Shown here piece after piece: positions 1 to 64,000 of a stretch of 64,000 bases of DNA. Made by a program: the position numbers and the translations under genes. This DNA is from Taxillus chinensis (Eukaryota; Streptophyta; Magnoliopsida; Santalales; Loranthaceae). Under the pieces are notes generated by a model. The model was not told the DNA's origin. It saw only the letters and a program-made list of their open reading frames with translations, and made no database searches. The number at the start of each line of letters is the position of its first letter. Position 1 is the first letter of the stretch. The stretch is taken from contig CM042088.1 in assembly GCA_023512835.1 (NCBI GenBank), forward strand, positions 58,277,579 through 58,341,578, read 5' to 3'.

Positions 1-655
1 AAATGGACTCAAATTTAAAATAAGGATATGAGATTATAAAGTTATTAGTACAAATTTTCTTAGTACAAGAAAACCCCTTATTATTTATGTGATGGAGATA
101 ACATTGTCCGTTTTCATATTTCTTTATTAAAATATTATTTTGAGTTGGAGTTTGAATTACAATTTTGTAAATAAAAAATTATATTTGTTAATAAAGAATG
201 TATTTAGTTTTAAAATGTGCTTTTTAAAACTTAATCTCGTGAAAATTGGGAAAGTAATATGATATGGTGAGCTCAATTAATAAAGTAAAAAAAGGAAAAA
301 AAGATAGATAGAGTCCCCCCAAAAAAATTGAATTTTGATTTAAAAACATAAAATAAATAGTATTTTTTTAAAATGACATAATTTATTTAAATTGAAATTT
401 GAATCTCTTTTTTCAAATAAGTATACCAAACATAATTTTTGCATGTGGGATCCACTTTTTTTCCAAAACAAAATCACATGAAAACACAAGTTATACCAAC
501 CAAACTGTAGTTTTTTTGTCCCACCCCGATTTTCAACCCAAAGAAATTGGTTAATAACTCCTCATGCTTGCACCCAAAGGGATAAGAAGTTGGTGATAAC
601 ACCTAGATGGAAACCTTAGTACGGGTGTTGTCCCCACCTGCTCATCATACAAACC
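1..655. other. AT-rich DNA, nothing recognised
   Basis: Very AT-rich sequence with many short A and T runs. I see no open frame of useful length, no RNA gene and no terminal repeats. It is probably intergenic or decayed transposon DNA. Confidence 0.6.
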
Positions 656-1620
656 ATACATCACAACAACAAAAACTGGCTTTAACAATACTTTTAAAGT
701 GTCGTTAAAAGTAAAAGACAACATTTTTGTAAGTATCGTCTATCGACTCATTGTCAATAAAATTAAAATAAAAGATGACACTTTTAAAATTATCGTAAAA
801 AAATACAAATAATGACACTTTTTAAGTATCGTTAAAAGAATAAATAGTGACACTTAAAAAGTGTCATTGTTTGGACTTTTAATGATACTTTTTAAGTTTC
901 ATCGTTTAAACTTTTAATGATACTTTTAAGTTTCATTAATTTTAAAATAAGAAATTTAAAATATTAAAATAATTTACTTTTCAAATTTTATTTAGATATA
1001 AATATATAATCATATGAAAAATAAATAATAAAATTAATAATTATTAAAAATACATATCATTCAATAAAAAAAGATACATTCAAAATTGTTAACGTTCATA
1101 TTGACATTGTAAATATATATATACAATTAATAATATTAAAAATTATAGCAATAAACTAGCTTTAAAAAATATAAAGCTATTTTTATATTCCAAGTTAGTC
1201 TCCGAAATGCAAAAATAATAGATCTTCATGTATTCAAATTAAAAATTTAGTACTATTGTAAAGACTTATAAAATTAAATACATACACATCGTAAATAATA
1301 AATATAAAAATCTAGTAAAATTGGTAAAAATTCCAATAGTTTTTCAAACTATTCTCTAGGTTAGTCAGTGAGACATCAAGCACTCCAAAGAGGAAACTCT
1401 TCACATCCTTATTGGTCTCCATAATTTCAACATCCCCTCCAAGCGTATTCAAATAGAGCGTCGCCCTATTATGAACCTGCAAACAAATTAGATCATATAC
1501 CTTCTTAACACAAGCTAATGAAAAAGTACAAACATGCAAAACAATAATGAAAGCTATTATAGAAGTGAATGTAATTATATATAATTTGTTTATTTGGTAT
1601 ACCACTAAAATTTATTGTGT
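656..1620. mobile_element. CACTA-like terminal region fragment
   Basis: From about 656 the sequence resembles an En/Spm (CACTA) end: an imperfect CAC-AACAA-AAACTGGC start is followed by many direct and inverted copies of a short motif of the type ACACTTTTAAAGTGTCGTTA up to about 950. Dense subterminal repeats of this kind are typical of CACTA elements. On the - strand, 1312-1480 has an acceptor-like CAG at about 1481 and an open tail ending in a stop at 1312 (containing TLGGDVEIME), which could be a terminal exon of an element-borne gene; I do not recognise that protein. No opposite end or target-site duplication was found, so this is a fragment call. Confidence 0.4.
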
Positions 1621-2700
1621 TTATACATGGAAATGATATATAATTAAAATTGAAGCAAATGCAAATGCTTAAAAGGGAAAAGAAATTTTTTCTTTTGCTG
1701 GCAAATAATTTATTTTTGCCTTTTTATGGACTTTCGTTTATTAATGCAAAAGAGTTCTTTACTTTGGTGTTTTCCTATTATATTTCTCCGGGCGTAGAAG
1801 AAGTCATGTAAACCATATATTAATTTAAGATCAATGACAATATATTATAGGAAAATGAAGAAAGAATCCAATGTATGTGCACATTTCAACTCATCTCTCT
1901 TTACAATATCCATTAATTAAGCTTTTTTGGTAATAATATTTAAAGTAATCGACATAGTAAATGTAATATTATTCATCTCATGTGCACTTGGTTGCTGCAT
2001 GTCAATGGAAGATCATAAAACACACTATTTACCTTCTTCTCATTGGACTTCGGACATCAATGTTTGAGTAAGGGTAGTGGCGTGGGAGTCTTTGGACTGT
2101 GATGACATGTTGTCTATTTCTTTTTTTTTTCCCAAGTCTAGGTCAAAAGATATGGGCTTCATTTAAAAAGATTAGACACCCAAAGAGCAAAAAAAATAGA
2201 TCCCTTTCCCGATGCTCTTCCTACAAGAATGAAAAAAAGATCACTAGCAAAATAAGCATTAAAATGGCTTAAAGTTTAACAAAAGATTAAATAAAGACAA
2301 AATTAATAATACATTAATGAAGAGTAGATTCATCAACCAATTCAATCATACCTTTCTATGGTTTTTCCTTAGACCAAGGAACTCAAAAATATCAGCATGT
2401 CATGACTCTAGGTACACAACAAAAGCACTTAAGTCCAAATTGAAGCACAAGCTGACAATTATTATTCGAATATGATTAATATCCATTTATATATTATTTC
2501 ATTCATCATATTTGTATTTTATATTAAAATAGTATTAATATAATTTTTTTATTATAATATAAATATATATTCTTTATAATTACTATTATTTTTAAAATAA
2601 ATTATGTACTTAATATTATTATTATTATTATTATTATCAATAATAATAATAATTTACATAAATATATAAAATAAAACAGATTTATCCTTGTGAGTTAAAC
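1621..2700. other. AT-rich intergenic stretch
   Basis: No gene recognised. It contains a short ATT/AAT trinucleotide microsatellite at about 2616-2652 that is nearly palindromic (TTA repeats followed by AAT repeats). The last hundred bases are the likely upstream region of the HROB-like gene. Confidence 0.5.
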
Positions 2701-2737
2701 CTTCATAATCCTGGGTCGGATTCGGGTTGAACAGTCA

Positions 2738-2743
2738 GGCCCA
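2738..2743. promoter_or_regulatory. GGCCCA (site II/UP1-type) motif upstream of HROB
   Basis: GGCCCA (TGGGCC on the other strand) lies about 55 bases upstream of the proposed HROB start codon. TGGGCC/T site II elements are known in plants as TCP-binding sites in promoters of proliferation and DNA-replication genes, which would fit a recombination gene. One hexamer is weak evidence, so the functional reading is inference. Confidence 0.3.
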
Positions 2744-2798
2744 ATCCGTTGTCATTTCTACGTTGGTTTGGCTCCCGCGCTTCGTGAATTGTAATACC

Positions 2799-5700
2799 AT
2801 GGACTCCTGGGAGGCACTCGACATTGACGACTCTGACCTCTCCTCCTCCTTCCTCCGTCCTTGCAAGAGTCGCCTCAGCCGCCACCGACCTTCAGCTCCC
2901 AAGGAAGCCTCCGTCGCCGCCGTTTCTCAGTCCTCATTCCCCCAACCATACTTCCAAACCCTAGACCTCCCCACGCCGCCCTCCGCCGCCTGCCCCGACC
3001 CAGTACCAGCGTCTCTCCGCCGCATTCCGGGACCTGCGGGCGACGTCCAGGCCGCGATGCACCGCAAGGCCCTCAATTACCGATCTGGACTCCTGGACCA
3101 CGACCCAGTCCCTACTCAGGAGTACATCCGGAGAGTTGTGGAAAATGGCGCCGGCGACGAGGACGACGATTTCTCCCAGAACCCATGGCTCTCTGCTGTC
3201 GAATTCCTTTGCCTCGGAGGAAATTCGGATGATCTTATTCTCCTTGTGGTTCTTGAGTTTGTGAATTTCGAAATGCCTTCTTGTTGATAATTGAACAATT
3301 AGGGTTTCGTTTTCCAGGTATGGTAAATGGTGGGGCTATCGGTACTCCCATATGCAGAATCAAGAGACGCGCAAACCCTGATAGGGTTCCTCAGGTATTA
3401 GATTAGTCCATTGCTTAATTTTATGAATCCGAATCAGGAAACTGGTGTTTCATTCCAACAACCAATATGATTCGTTGCATGTTGTGGTCATGCTCTGTCA
3501 ACTCGCTACAGTGCTGCATTTCGCGTTTTATTATAGGAAGATGCTCATATTTATTACATGTTTGGTTGTAATGTTAGGTTGTCGCTGTGATCAAATCATG
3601 CAGCCCGGATAGCTTTGGTGATTTAATGATTACTCTGAAGGTATGGTTAAGTAATATAAAATTGTAATTAATCATGCAAATAATGTGTTTTCTCCCCTCA
3701 TATATGTGGAAATGAAGTAGTTGTGTTTGCTCTGATTTTTTTTGTTCTGAATTAAGGATCCTACTGGTTCAATTGGTGCAAGCGTTCATCACAAAGTCCT
3801 TGGTGGGGAGTCTGGGAAGGATCTATGTGTTGGGTCAGTTCTGATACTACAGAAGGTTCGAGAGTTTACATTTCTATGTATATTAAAGACCAATGTTTCT
3901 AAGTTTTATTATAAATTATGATACTTTAAAGACATTTTGTAATCATACATGTAAGTCTATCTGATTTTGATATTTTTGTCATCAACACTAGTAACTAATG
4001 CTAAATTATGTTGCCAGGTGGCTGTTTTTTCCCCTTCTCGCTCTGCACATTATCTCAATGTAATGCTCGACAATATCATAAAGGTGTGTACTCTTCCTAT
4101 CTGTAATTTACCATTTATATGTATTCAGTGGTCAGTACCTTAGATGTGTTTAACTTCAAGGGAATTGTAGTACACAATCTTCTCATCATTTAACCAGTGA
4201 CTGTACTTTCCATATTTCATGCACCATCTGTAATTCTTGGTCTAACTTACAGGTGGAGGCACAAGTAAAATATGATTTTGAACACAGGATCTCTGAACTC
4301 TTGATTTTGAACTTCTGAGAATTCGGTCTTATTTATTTAATCTACATGCTGTGAATGTGAGGTAACTTGAACCCTTTGTCATAAACCAAAGTGTATTCTT
4401 AATTGGGCTTGAGACTAACTCATTGTGATTGTGCTACAGTTTTGGTTTTAGATAGGCACTAAAAGTAATGATGAAGGGAAGAACATTACATAATATAGAA
4501 ATGCTATTTCATATATAATTCTAGATCTGACTTCTTCTGTTTGGAGATACAATTTAAAGAATTTTAAGGATGGGTTTTCTTAGGTAATTGTAGTGCGTCA
4601 TAAGTTTTTTCAAGGGAGGCTCGTGGCTAGAGGCAGTAAAGATGGCCTGCAATTATTTTTAGAATGTATCAGCTAGCTATGTCCAAAAGTGTGGTTTTCT
4701 GGTTTTCAAAAATAAAAGTATAAACTTAGAGTACTAATATCAATTTTCTTATTATTTTTTTTAAATTTAAGGATTTAAACTACTTTTTGTTTTCTTGTAT
4801 AACATTACAATAGATTTCCTTAATCATTTCTTATATTATTAAAATAATATTATATACTATTTTTTATTTAATAATAAATTTTTTATAATTTATTATATAA
4901 TAAAATTAAAAGTTATGAAAAATATGAAAGAGAGATATGAGAGAATTGTTTTTATATAATTTGATAATTATATGGATTGAATAATATTTTTCAATACATT
5001 AGAAAATACTATACAAATTTTATGAAAAAGGTTAAATATATGCCGTATGTTTTGGGTTGATTTTATAACTTTTTATTTCTTTTAAATAAAATAAAATAAA
5101 TTTCTATAGAGAATCTACTACTAGTAAGACTTTAAATGAACCGAGCCGAGCCGAATAGTATGGTATTCGAACGTGTTCGTTACTATTTATTAAGGAATTA
5201 AATCGAATACGAGCCTTAAACTATGATGTTTATGAACTGTTCGTGAACGTTACTTTGTTATTCACGAAAGGTTCACGAACGTTCGCGAACATGTGTTCAT
5301 GAATGTTCGCGAACATGTGTTCACAAACTTGTTTACAAACGTTTGCGAGCATAATTATAAAATCGCAAAAATTTACAAAAAGAATTTACAACGTAAATTT
5401 ATCTAAAAAAAATATAATTAATTAACTGTTAGACTGTGTTATATTTGTTTAATATGTTTAAATAATTACTATATGTAGTTTATGAAAATATTATAATAAT
5501 AGTAACGATAAACAAATAAATTTAAAATATATATTTTTTATTTAATAATAATATAAAAGTATATGCTTATTAAATTTTATTTAATAAAAATATATTTATA
5601 TTTAATAAAATAATTTTTATACATATTAATTAATTTGTTAATTTTTCGTTTACAAATAATTTTCATAAACACGAATGATATTCGTGAACTGTTCGTGAAT

Positions 5701-7835
5701 GTTCGCGAAAATGTTCGCGAATATGTTCACAAATATAATAACGGTATTCGTGAACTATTTGCGAAATGTATTATTTCTTAACGAACGAACATAAATGATC
5801 TTTTATTGAGCCGAACACGAGCTTATTCATAAACGTTTGATTTTCTTACTGTCCTAGTTATTAGTATTCTTACAACCTATGTTTTTGAAAATTATGTGAA
5901 ATGTGGAGTGGATGATCCGGAAAAAATGAACCCATAATTTTTTTGGTGGATGTCAAGATCTTGAATGTTATAAACTTATGCTAAATTTATTAATTTATGC
6001 ATTGAGTTAATTTCTTCAGCTTTATCTTTATGTTACAATAGAAATTCATATATATAAAATTATCTATATATCTTATGCCTTGATCGTCTAGTCATTGCCT
6101 AGGTGTCGCCTTGCCTAACAAGACCCTCCCATGCCTTGGTTAGTTACCTAGTTGCCTTGAAAACTATGGCTTGACAAGACCCTCACTTGGGTTCCTCAAG
6201 ACTGCGTTGGTGCTGAATTGGAGGCTTGGAATAGTTTTAAGGGGCCTCACTGGGCTAGGGCCTTTTGGCAGGCCATTCCTATGGCTGTGTTTTGGAGAGA
6301 GCAAAATTGTCAAATTTTTGACGACATTGAAAGTTTCCTCCTTGTGTTAAGAGGCCATCCGTGGTCTATGTTTCTAGATATTGCCTCTCTTTGTAATGTG
6401 TCTTGTTTGGAGGAGACTTGATATTCCCAGTCTCTTGCTATGTGTAATATTCCACCATCTTGGTGGTTTTAATAAATTTGTCCTTGTTCTGATCCAAAGA
6501 AAAGTTATTTGGTTCGCAGAATATAAGTGCACAGCCAGGTAGAATGTTATGAGAGGATCCAGATAGATTAATAGAGATACTTGATGCTGACATGCGTTTT
6601 TTGGTTTAAGTAATGACCGCTGGTGTTCATGTTGTCACTAGTGGCAGTTCATCAGGGTATGAGGCTTTTGGAGGTGTATAGACAGAAACATGTTTATGAA
6701 CAATTTAAAAGCAAAAACCTGTCATACACAATAATTAAACTCGCCCAAACATTGCTGAATGGGTATTTATAAACAAAAATATACTTCTCCAAACACCCTC
6801 TATGTGGTCAATCCCTAGGTAAAGGCCCAACTGATTGAAAATATTGCTCCAAAGTTAGCACCCTCTTCAAGGGTGTGAACTTATATTAAAATCGTCGCTA
6901 ATATCATAGTTAAAATGTGCAATTTACTATTTTGCCTGAATGGTCAGATTCTGAAAAATATATTAGCTTGTGCAGTAATGTAATGTCTGTAGAAGAGCGC
7001 TCGTAATAAAGGAAATATTGTTATTAGTCACTCATTTTAGGGAATTCCTGAAGTGTCAGGATTAGGCTGTTTGGTGATATGCTAAATACTTTACAGGTCT
7101 TTTCAAAAAACTCACCTCTATTGGAACAAAATTATTCCGCTTCAACTGGGAAAAATGCTGCTCCTGGTAATGACTAATCACAAGTTTCTTTTTGCATCCC
7201 TTTTCTTTTTTTTTTTTTAATGTGTTTTTGAACTGTGCAGATCATCAGTAAAGTATCCTACTTCTATCAGTTTGCATGCTTCTTGGTTGGCAAAGCTAAT
7301 GGTTCCAATTTATTTTATAGGGTGCTACGGACAGACATTGATACCGCATAAAGAATTCTCTCTATCACGGAGAAGAACTAGAGGGGCAAGGGAAAGTGCA
7401 AGGCAAGTCGCTAACAGAAACCAAATGCAAAACAACAATGCTGTATCAGGAGGCAGCAGCTGCAGTTACAGAAGCAGTGGTGACACCAGAAGCCCGATTG
7501 CTGCGACAGACATGGAGTTTTTAATGGCAAGACTAGATAGTGCTAGAAGAACAACAAAAGAACCGGTCAACATAAATTCAGCTGAAAGTAATGAACAGAT
7601 GCATGTGGATGGTAATGACAAACAGCCTGAAAGAAGTGACCAAACAGGCCGCATTTACCCTAGTATTGCTGCAACAAACTTCGGCGCACTTACTAATGAT
7701 AGAGAAGTTGGGAATGAGAATGGCGCAAAGTACCAAACACATCCATTCAATTCAAAGGGTCGAATCCCAGAGTGGACAGATGAACAGCTGGATGCACTTT
7801 CTGTTTTCGATGAGAATGATATTTCTGTGTTCTGA
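2799..7835 (+). CDS. HROB: Plant homologue of homologous recombination OB-fold protein HROB
   Basis: HROB (C17orf53/MCM8IP) binds DNA through an OB fold and recruits the MCM8-MCM9 helicase during recombination repair in the nucleus. Exons seen: 1, 2799 to about 3210-3282 (start MDSWEALDIDDSDL, then RIPGPAGDVQAAMHRK and NPWLSAVEFL); 2, 3318-3394; 3, 3578-3640 (VVAVIKSCSPDSFGDLMITL); 4, 3757-3855 (KDPTGSIGASVHHKVL spans its start); 5, 4018-4083 (VAVFSPSRSAHYLNVML); 6, 7097-7166; 7, 7321-7835, ending DEQLDALSVFDENDISVF and TGA. Exons 2-7 join in phase at GT-AG borders. The PGPAG motif and the KSC-GD-LKDPTG-VLQKVAVFSPS core are the HROB/DUF4539 signature. The start at 2799 is preferred over an in-frame ATG at 2727 because the MxxWEALD-like beginning looks like the real N-terminus. 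The exon 1-2 junction cannot be closed with a canonical donor, so the gene could be mis-sequenced, unusually spliced or broken. Confidence 0.75.
5120..5850. repeat. AT-rich repeat with TTCGCGAA-type palindromes
   Basis: Both ends carry multiple copies of short palindromic words (GTTCGCGAACATG, TTCGTGAACGTT and variants) around an AT-rich core. The left end starts near CGAGCCGAGCCGAAT, and the right end has GAGCCGAACACGAGC. This layout suggests a non-autonomous DNA transposon, but I could not define target-site duplications, so the class is unassigned. Confidence 0.45.
6190..6480 (+). mobile_element. L1-type LINE 3'-end fragment in HROB intron 5
   Basis: The open segment 6218-6421 encodes a sequence ending its conserved part with AIPMAVFWREQNCQIFDD. 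This matches the C-terminal region of plant LINE ORF2, after the zf-RVT domain, where an (I/C)FW-x-ERN-x-R-x-FD motif is usual. It is followed by a 3'-UTR-like run ending in TTTTAATAAATTTGTCC. It is 5'-truncated and in the sense orientation of the host gene. Confidence 0.6.
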
Positions 7836-62213
<54,378 letters not shown>

Positions 62214-64000
62214 CTGCCAAAGATTGGTATTACTATAATATAAGTGCTCCACACATCTTATATTATACTCAGAAATTAAAACATCTATAAGCCAACCTCA
62301 AATTTTAACAGATTTTCAACAATGCCAAAAACAAACAGCAACTAGACAAGTAGGTTACAATACACATAAATAGTTTACAAGATACTGAAGATAGTATACC
62401 ATACCACACAATCAATCTAGCAACAAATAACAACTGAAGTAAGATTCATCCAGAAAAAACATCTAAAGCAACTTATCTTTTTATACAGATGCTCTTAGAG
62501 CACTGCCATTGGACTCACTTGATGTTTTTTTAAATTGTACATACGTGGCTAAATATTAATCACATATGACTATAAAGTGTTCCCGAAGTACGCATTTTAA
62601 CTAAAAACTTTAGCAAATTATGGCTTTTTCTCCATTAGTTCTCCAAATTTGAGAAACCAATGAAATAAAAGTTATAATTTATTAAAGTTTTTAGCTAAAA
62701 TGTGTACTTTGAGAACACTTTATAGTCATATGTGATTAATATTTAGCCACATATGTTTAATTTAAAAAAATATTTGATAAGTCAAATGCTAATTCTCTTA
62801 AACTATTTCTCAGTTTTAATCAACTGGTAGGGGCAAACAAAAGCTTAGTTTCTTTTCAGTCCTTTTAAATACAGTGTATAAAAATGATTTTCCTTAAAAA
62901 CCTTTCAAGTAATACCTATTTGGGATCCCAGACACTCAGGGCCCAGAATCCTTATCCTTCCCATACACTCAGTAGGTGCCTTAATGAGAGCACTTTAATG
63001 AGCTTCTAGAAGGCATCCATGGGCCTGGAGGCTTTGCCCACACGCTTATGCAAACACTTGAGTCTCAGTTGACAATGATAGTTCCACATGCTTACAAAGG
63101 AAGGTTTTCATCAAGTTTAATTTCACCAAAGGAAGAATTTAGAACAAAAGCATGACATTGACATCTTCTTTATGAAGCTCAATTAACCAACCATTTCTTT
63201 TTAATCACACTGCATCATTATATGATACAAAATATATTCTACTGCTCTTAATACTCACACAAGCCAAGCTGAAAGGCACCGTTAAAAATGCTTCCAGGTT
63301 TTAATCATGAAAACAGGAAATAAGGCTTCGTTTTGTTCCTATATGGTATATTGGTATATACAGAATGGGAATACAATTCCTTCAAAGAAAAAAAACCCAG
63401 CCATTCTTCATGACCACATATTCTTGACAAGTAAATCAACATAAACATCACAACACATTTTTCTACTAATGAATAATGATTTACAAACCACTGGAACCAC
63501 AATATGACAATGCAAGGGGACAATATTGTATAGCATCCAACGAATCTATAGAGGATACTTGTATATCATTCAGTTACAGCATTGCAGATGTTTGTCCCAA
63601 AGGCCTCTCTTCTCCAGTCTTGTAGACTTAAGGATGCATTCCCAGTTAATAATTTTAAGCCCACTACCTTCCGTCCTTCATCTCCATGAGCTCTTTCAAT
63701 AGTATTCAGCAGACCATTGTCTGATGTTTATCATGTTCACTTTTTCCAAGTCAAGACCACCTTTTTAGGAATTCACATCACGCATGGACATGTTGTGCTC
63801 TGTGTTCCACGCAAAAGTGTGTGTCCATTGGGATTAACTTTGAGGGATTTTTTATGACGCATGATCTCAATGCCTGGTACCCCGGGCAGTCAGGGATATG
63901 GATCATGGATGTTTACTAGGCTGACTCTGTTTTGACCATTTGTTAGCTCTTTGAATTGTGCTTTGATTTCCTAAAGTCTAGTGCGGCCCTAATTGCTTAT
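62214..64000 (-). other. OM64 upstream intron, continues beyond window
   Basis: Apart from the foldback MITE I find no amidase N-terminal sequence (the GGSSSG-type motif or membrane anchor) up to 64000, so the next upstream OM64 exon must lie outside. This intron is at least 1.8 kb. Confidence 0.7.
62490..62802. mobile_element. Foldback MITE with arms of more than 100 bp
   Basis: Left arm about 62495-62620 and right arm about 62671-62802 are inverted copies: GTGGCTAAATATTAATCACA is matched by TGTGATTAATATTTAGCCAC, and pairing runs outward to AGAGCACT/TAAGAGAA and inward to CTTTAGC/AAAGTTTTTAGC. The loop is about 50 bases. No coding capacity; superfamily not assigned. Confidence 0.8.

Larger units (their letters stand above)
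4084..7096 (+). other. HROB intron 5 (3.0 kb) carrying repeats
   Basis: GT donor after exon 5 and AG acceptor before exon 6. It holds a palindrome-rich repeat (about 5120-5850) and a LINE 3' fragment (about 6200-6480). The rest is AT-rich with no exon that I can recognise. Confidence 0.6.

Noticed and set aside
63305..63523. 72-codon - strand open frame as the missing OM64 upstream exon
   Set aside because: No amidase motif, no in-phase acceptor/donor pair; treated as intron.

Overview
The window looks like nuclear DNA of a eudicot plant, possibly a woody one. It is AT-rich, its genes have GT-AG introns, and its intergenic and intronic DNA is packed with Ty1/copia elements, L1-type LINEs, hAT elements and small TRIM/MITE elements. 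I saw no tRNA, rRNA, CRISPR or bacterial-type operon structure. The species cannot be named from the sequence.

Two host genes are supported, and they are convergent. (1) On the + strand, about 2799-7835, lies a plant homologue of the homologous-recombination OB-fold protein HROB (C17orf53/MCM8IP). It is reconstructed from seven exons, with one unresolved junction after exon 1. (2) On the - strand, from 62213 down to 10276, lie the last ten coding exons of OM64, the Toc64-like mitochondrial outer-membrane amidase/TPR protein. They encode 429 residues, all exons are in phase, and the gene's 5' part lies beyond the right edge. OM64 therefore fills more than 50 kb of the window, because three introns are 13.7, 18.0 and 13.7 kb long. 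Almost every element described below sits inside an OM64 intron.

Layout. 1-2700: AT-rich DNA with CACTA-like terminal repeats. 2700-7835: HROB, with a 3.0-kb fifth intron holding a palindromic repeat and a LINE fragment. 7836-10275: intergenic, with an (AT)n(GA)n microsatellite. 10276-24411: OM64 3' exons around an intron with a TRIM nested in a TRIM, a copia element nested in an older copia, a LINE and another decayed copia. 24482-29944: the central OM64 exons. 29945-47906: an 18-kb intron with a hAT-like element, tandem truncated copia units, a roughly 560-bp C/G homopolymer block that is probably an assembly artefact, a nearly full-length copia, and LINE and copia fragments. 47907-48349: two OM64 exons. 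48350-62087: a 13.7-kb intron with a LINE that itself carries two hAT elements and one younger LINE, followed by a 3.6-kb hAT element with transposase. 62088-62213: the first OM64 exon in the window. After it come a foldback MITE and more intron.

I found no convincing new multi-gene system. The most noteworthy results are the very large but intact OM64 gene, the three-level nesting of transposons with readable target-site duplications, a hAT family present as a 3.6-kb member, a deletion derivative and an end fragment, the paired TRIMs, and the poly-C block.
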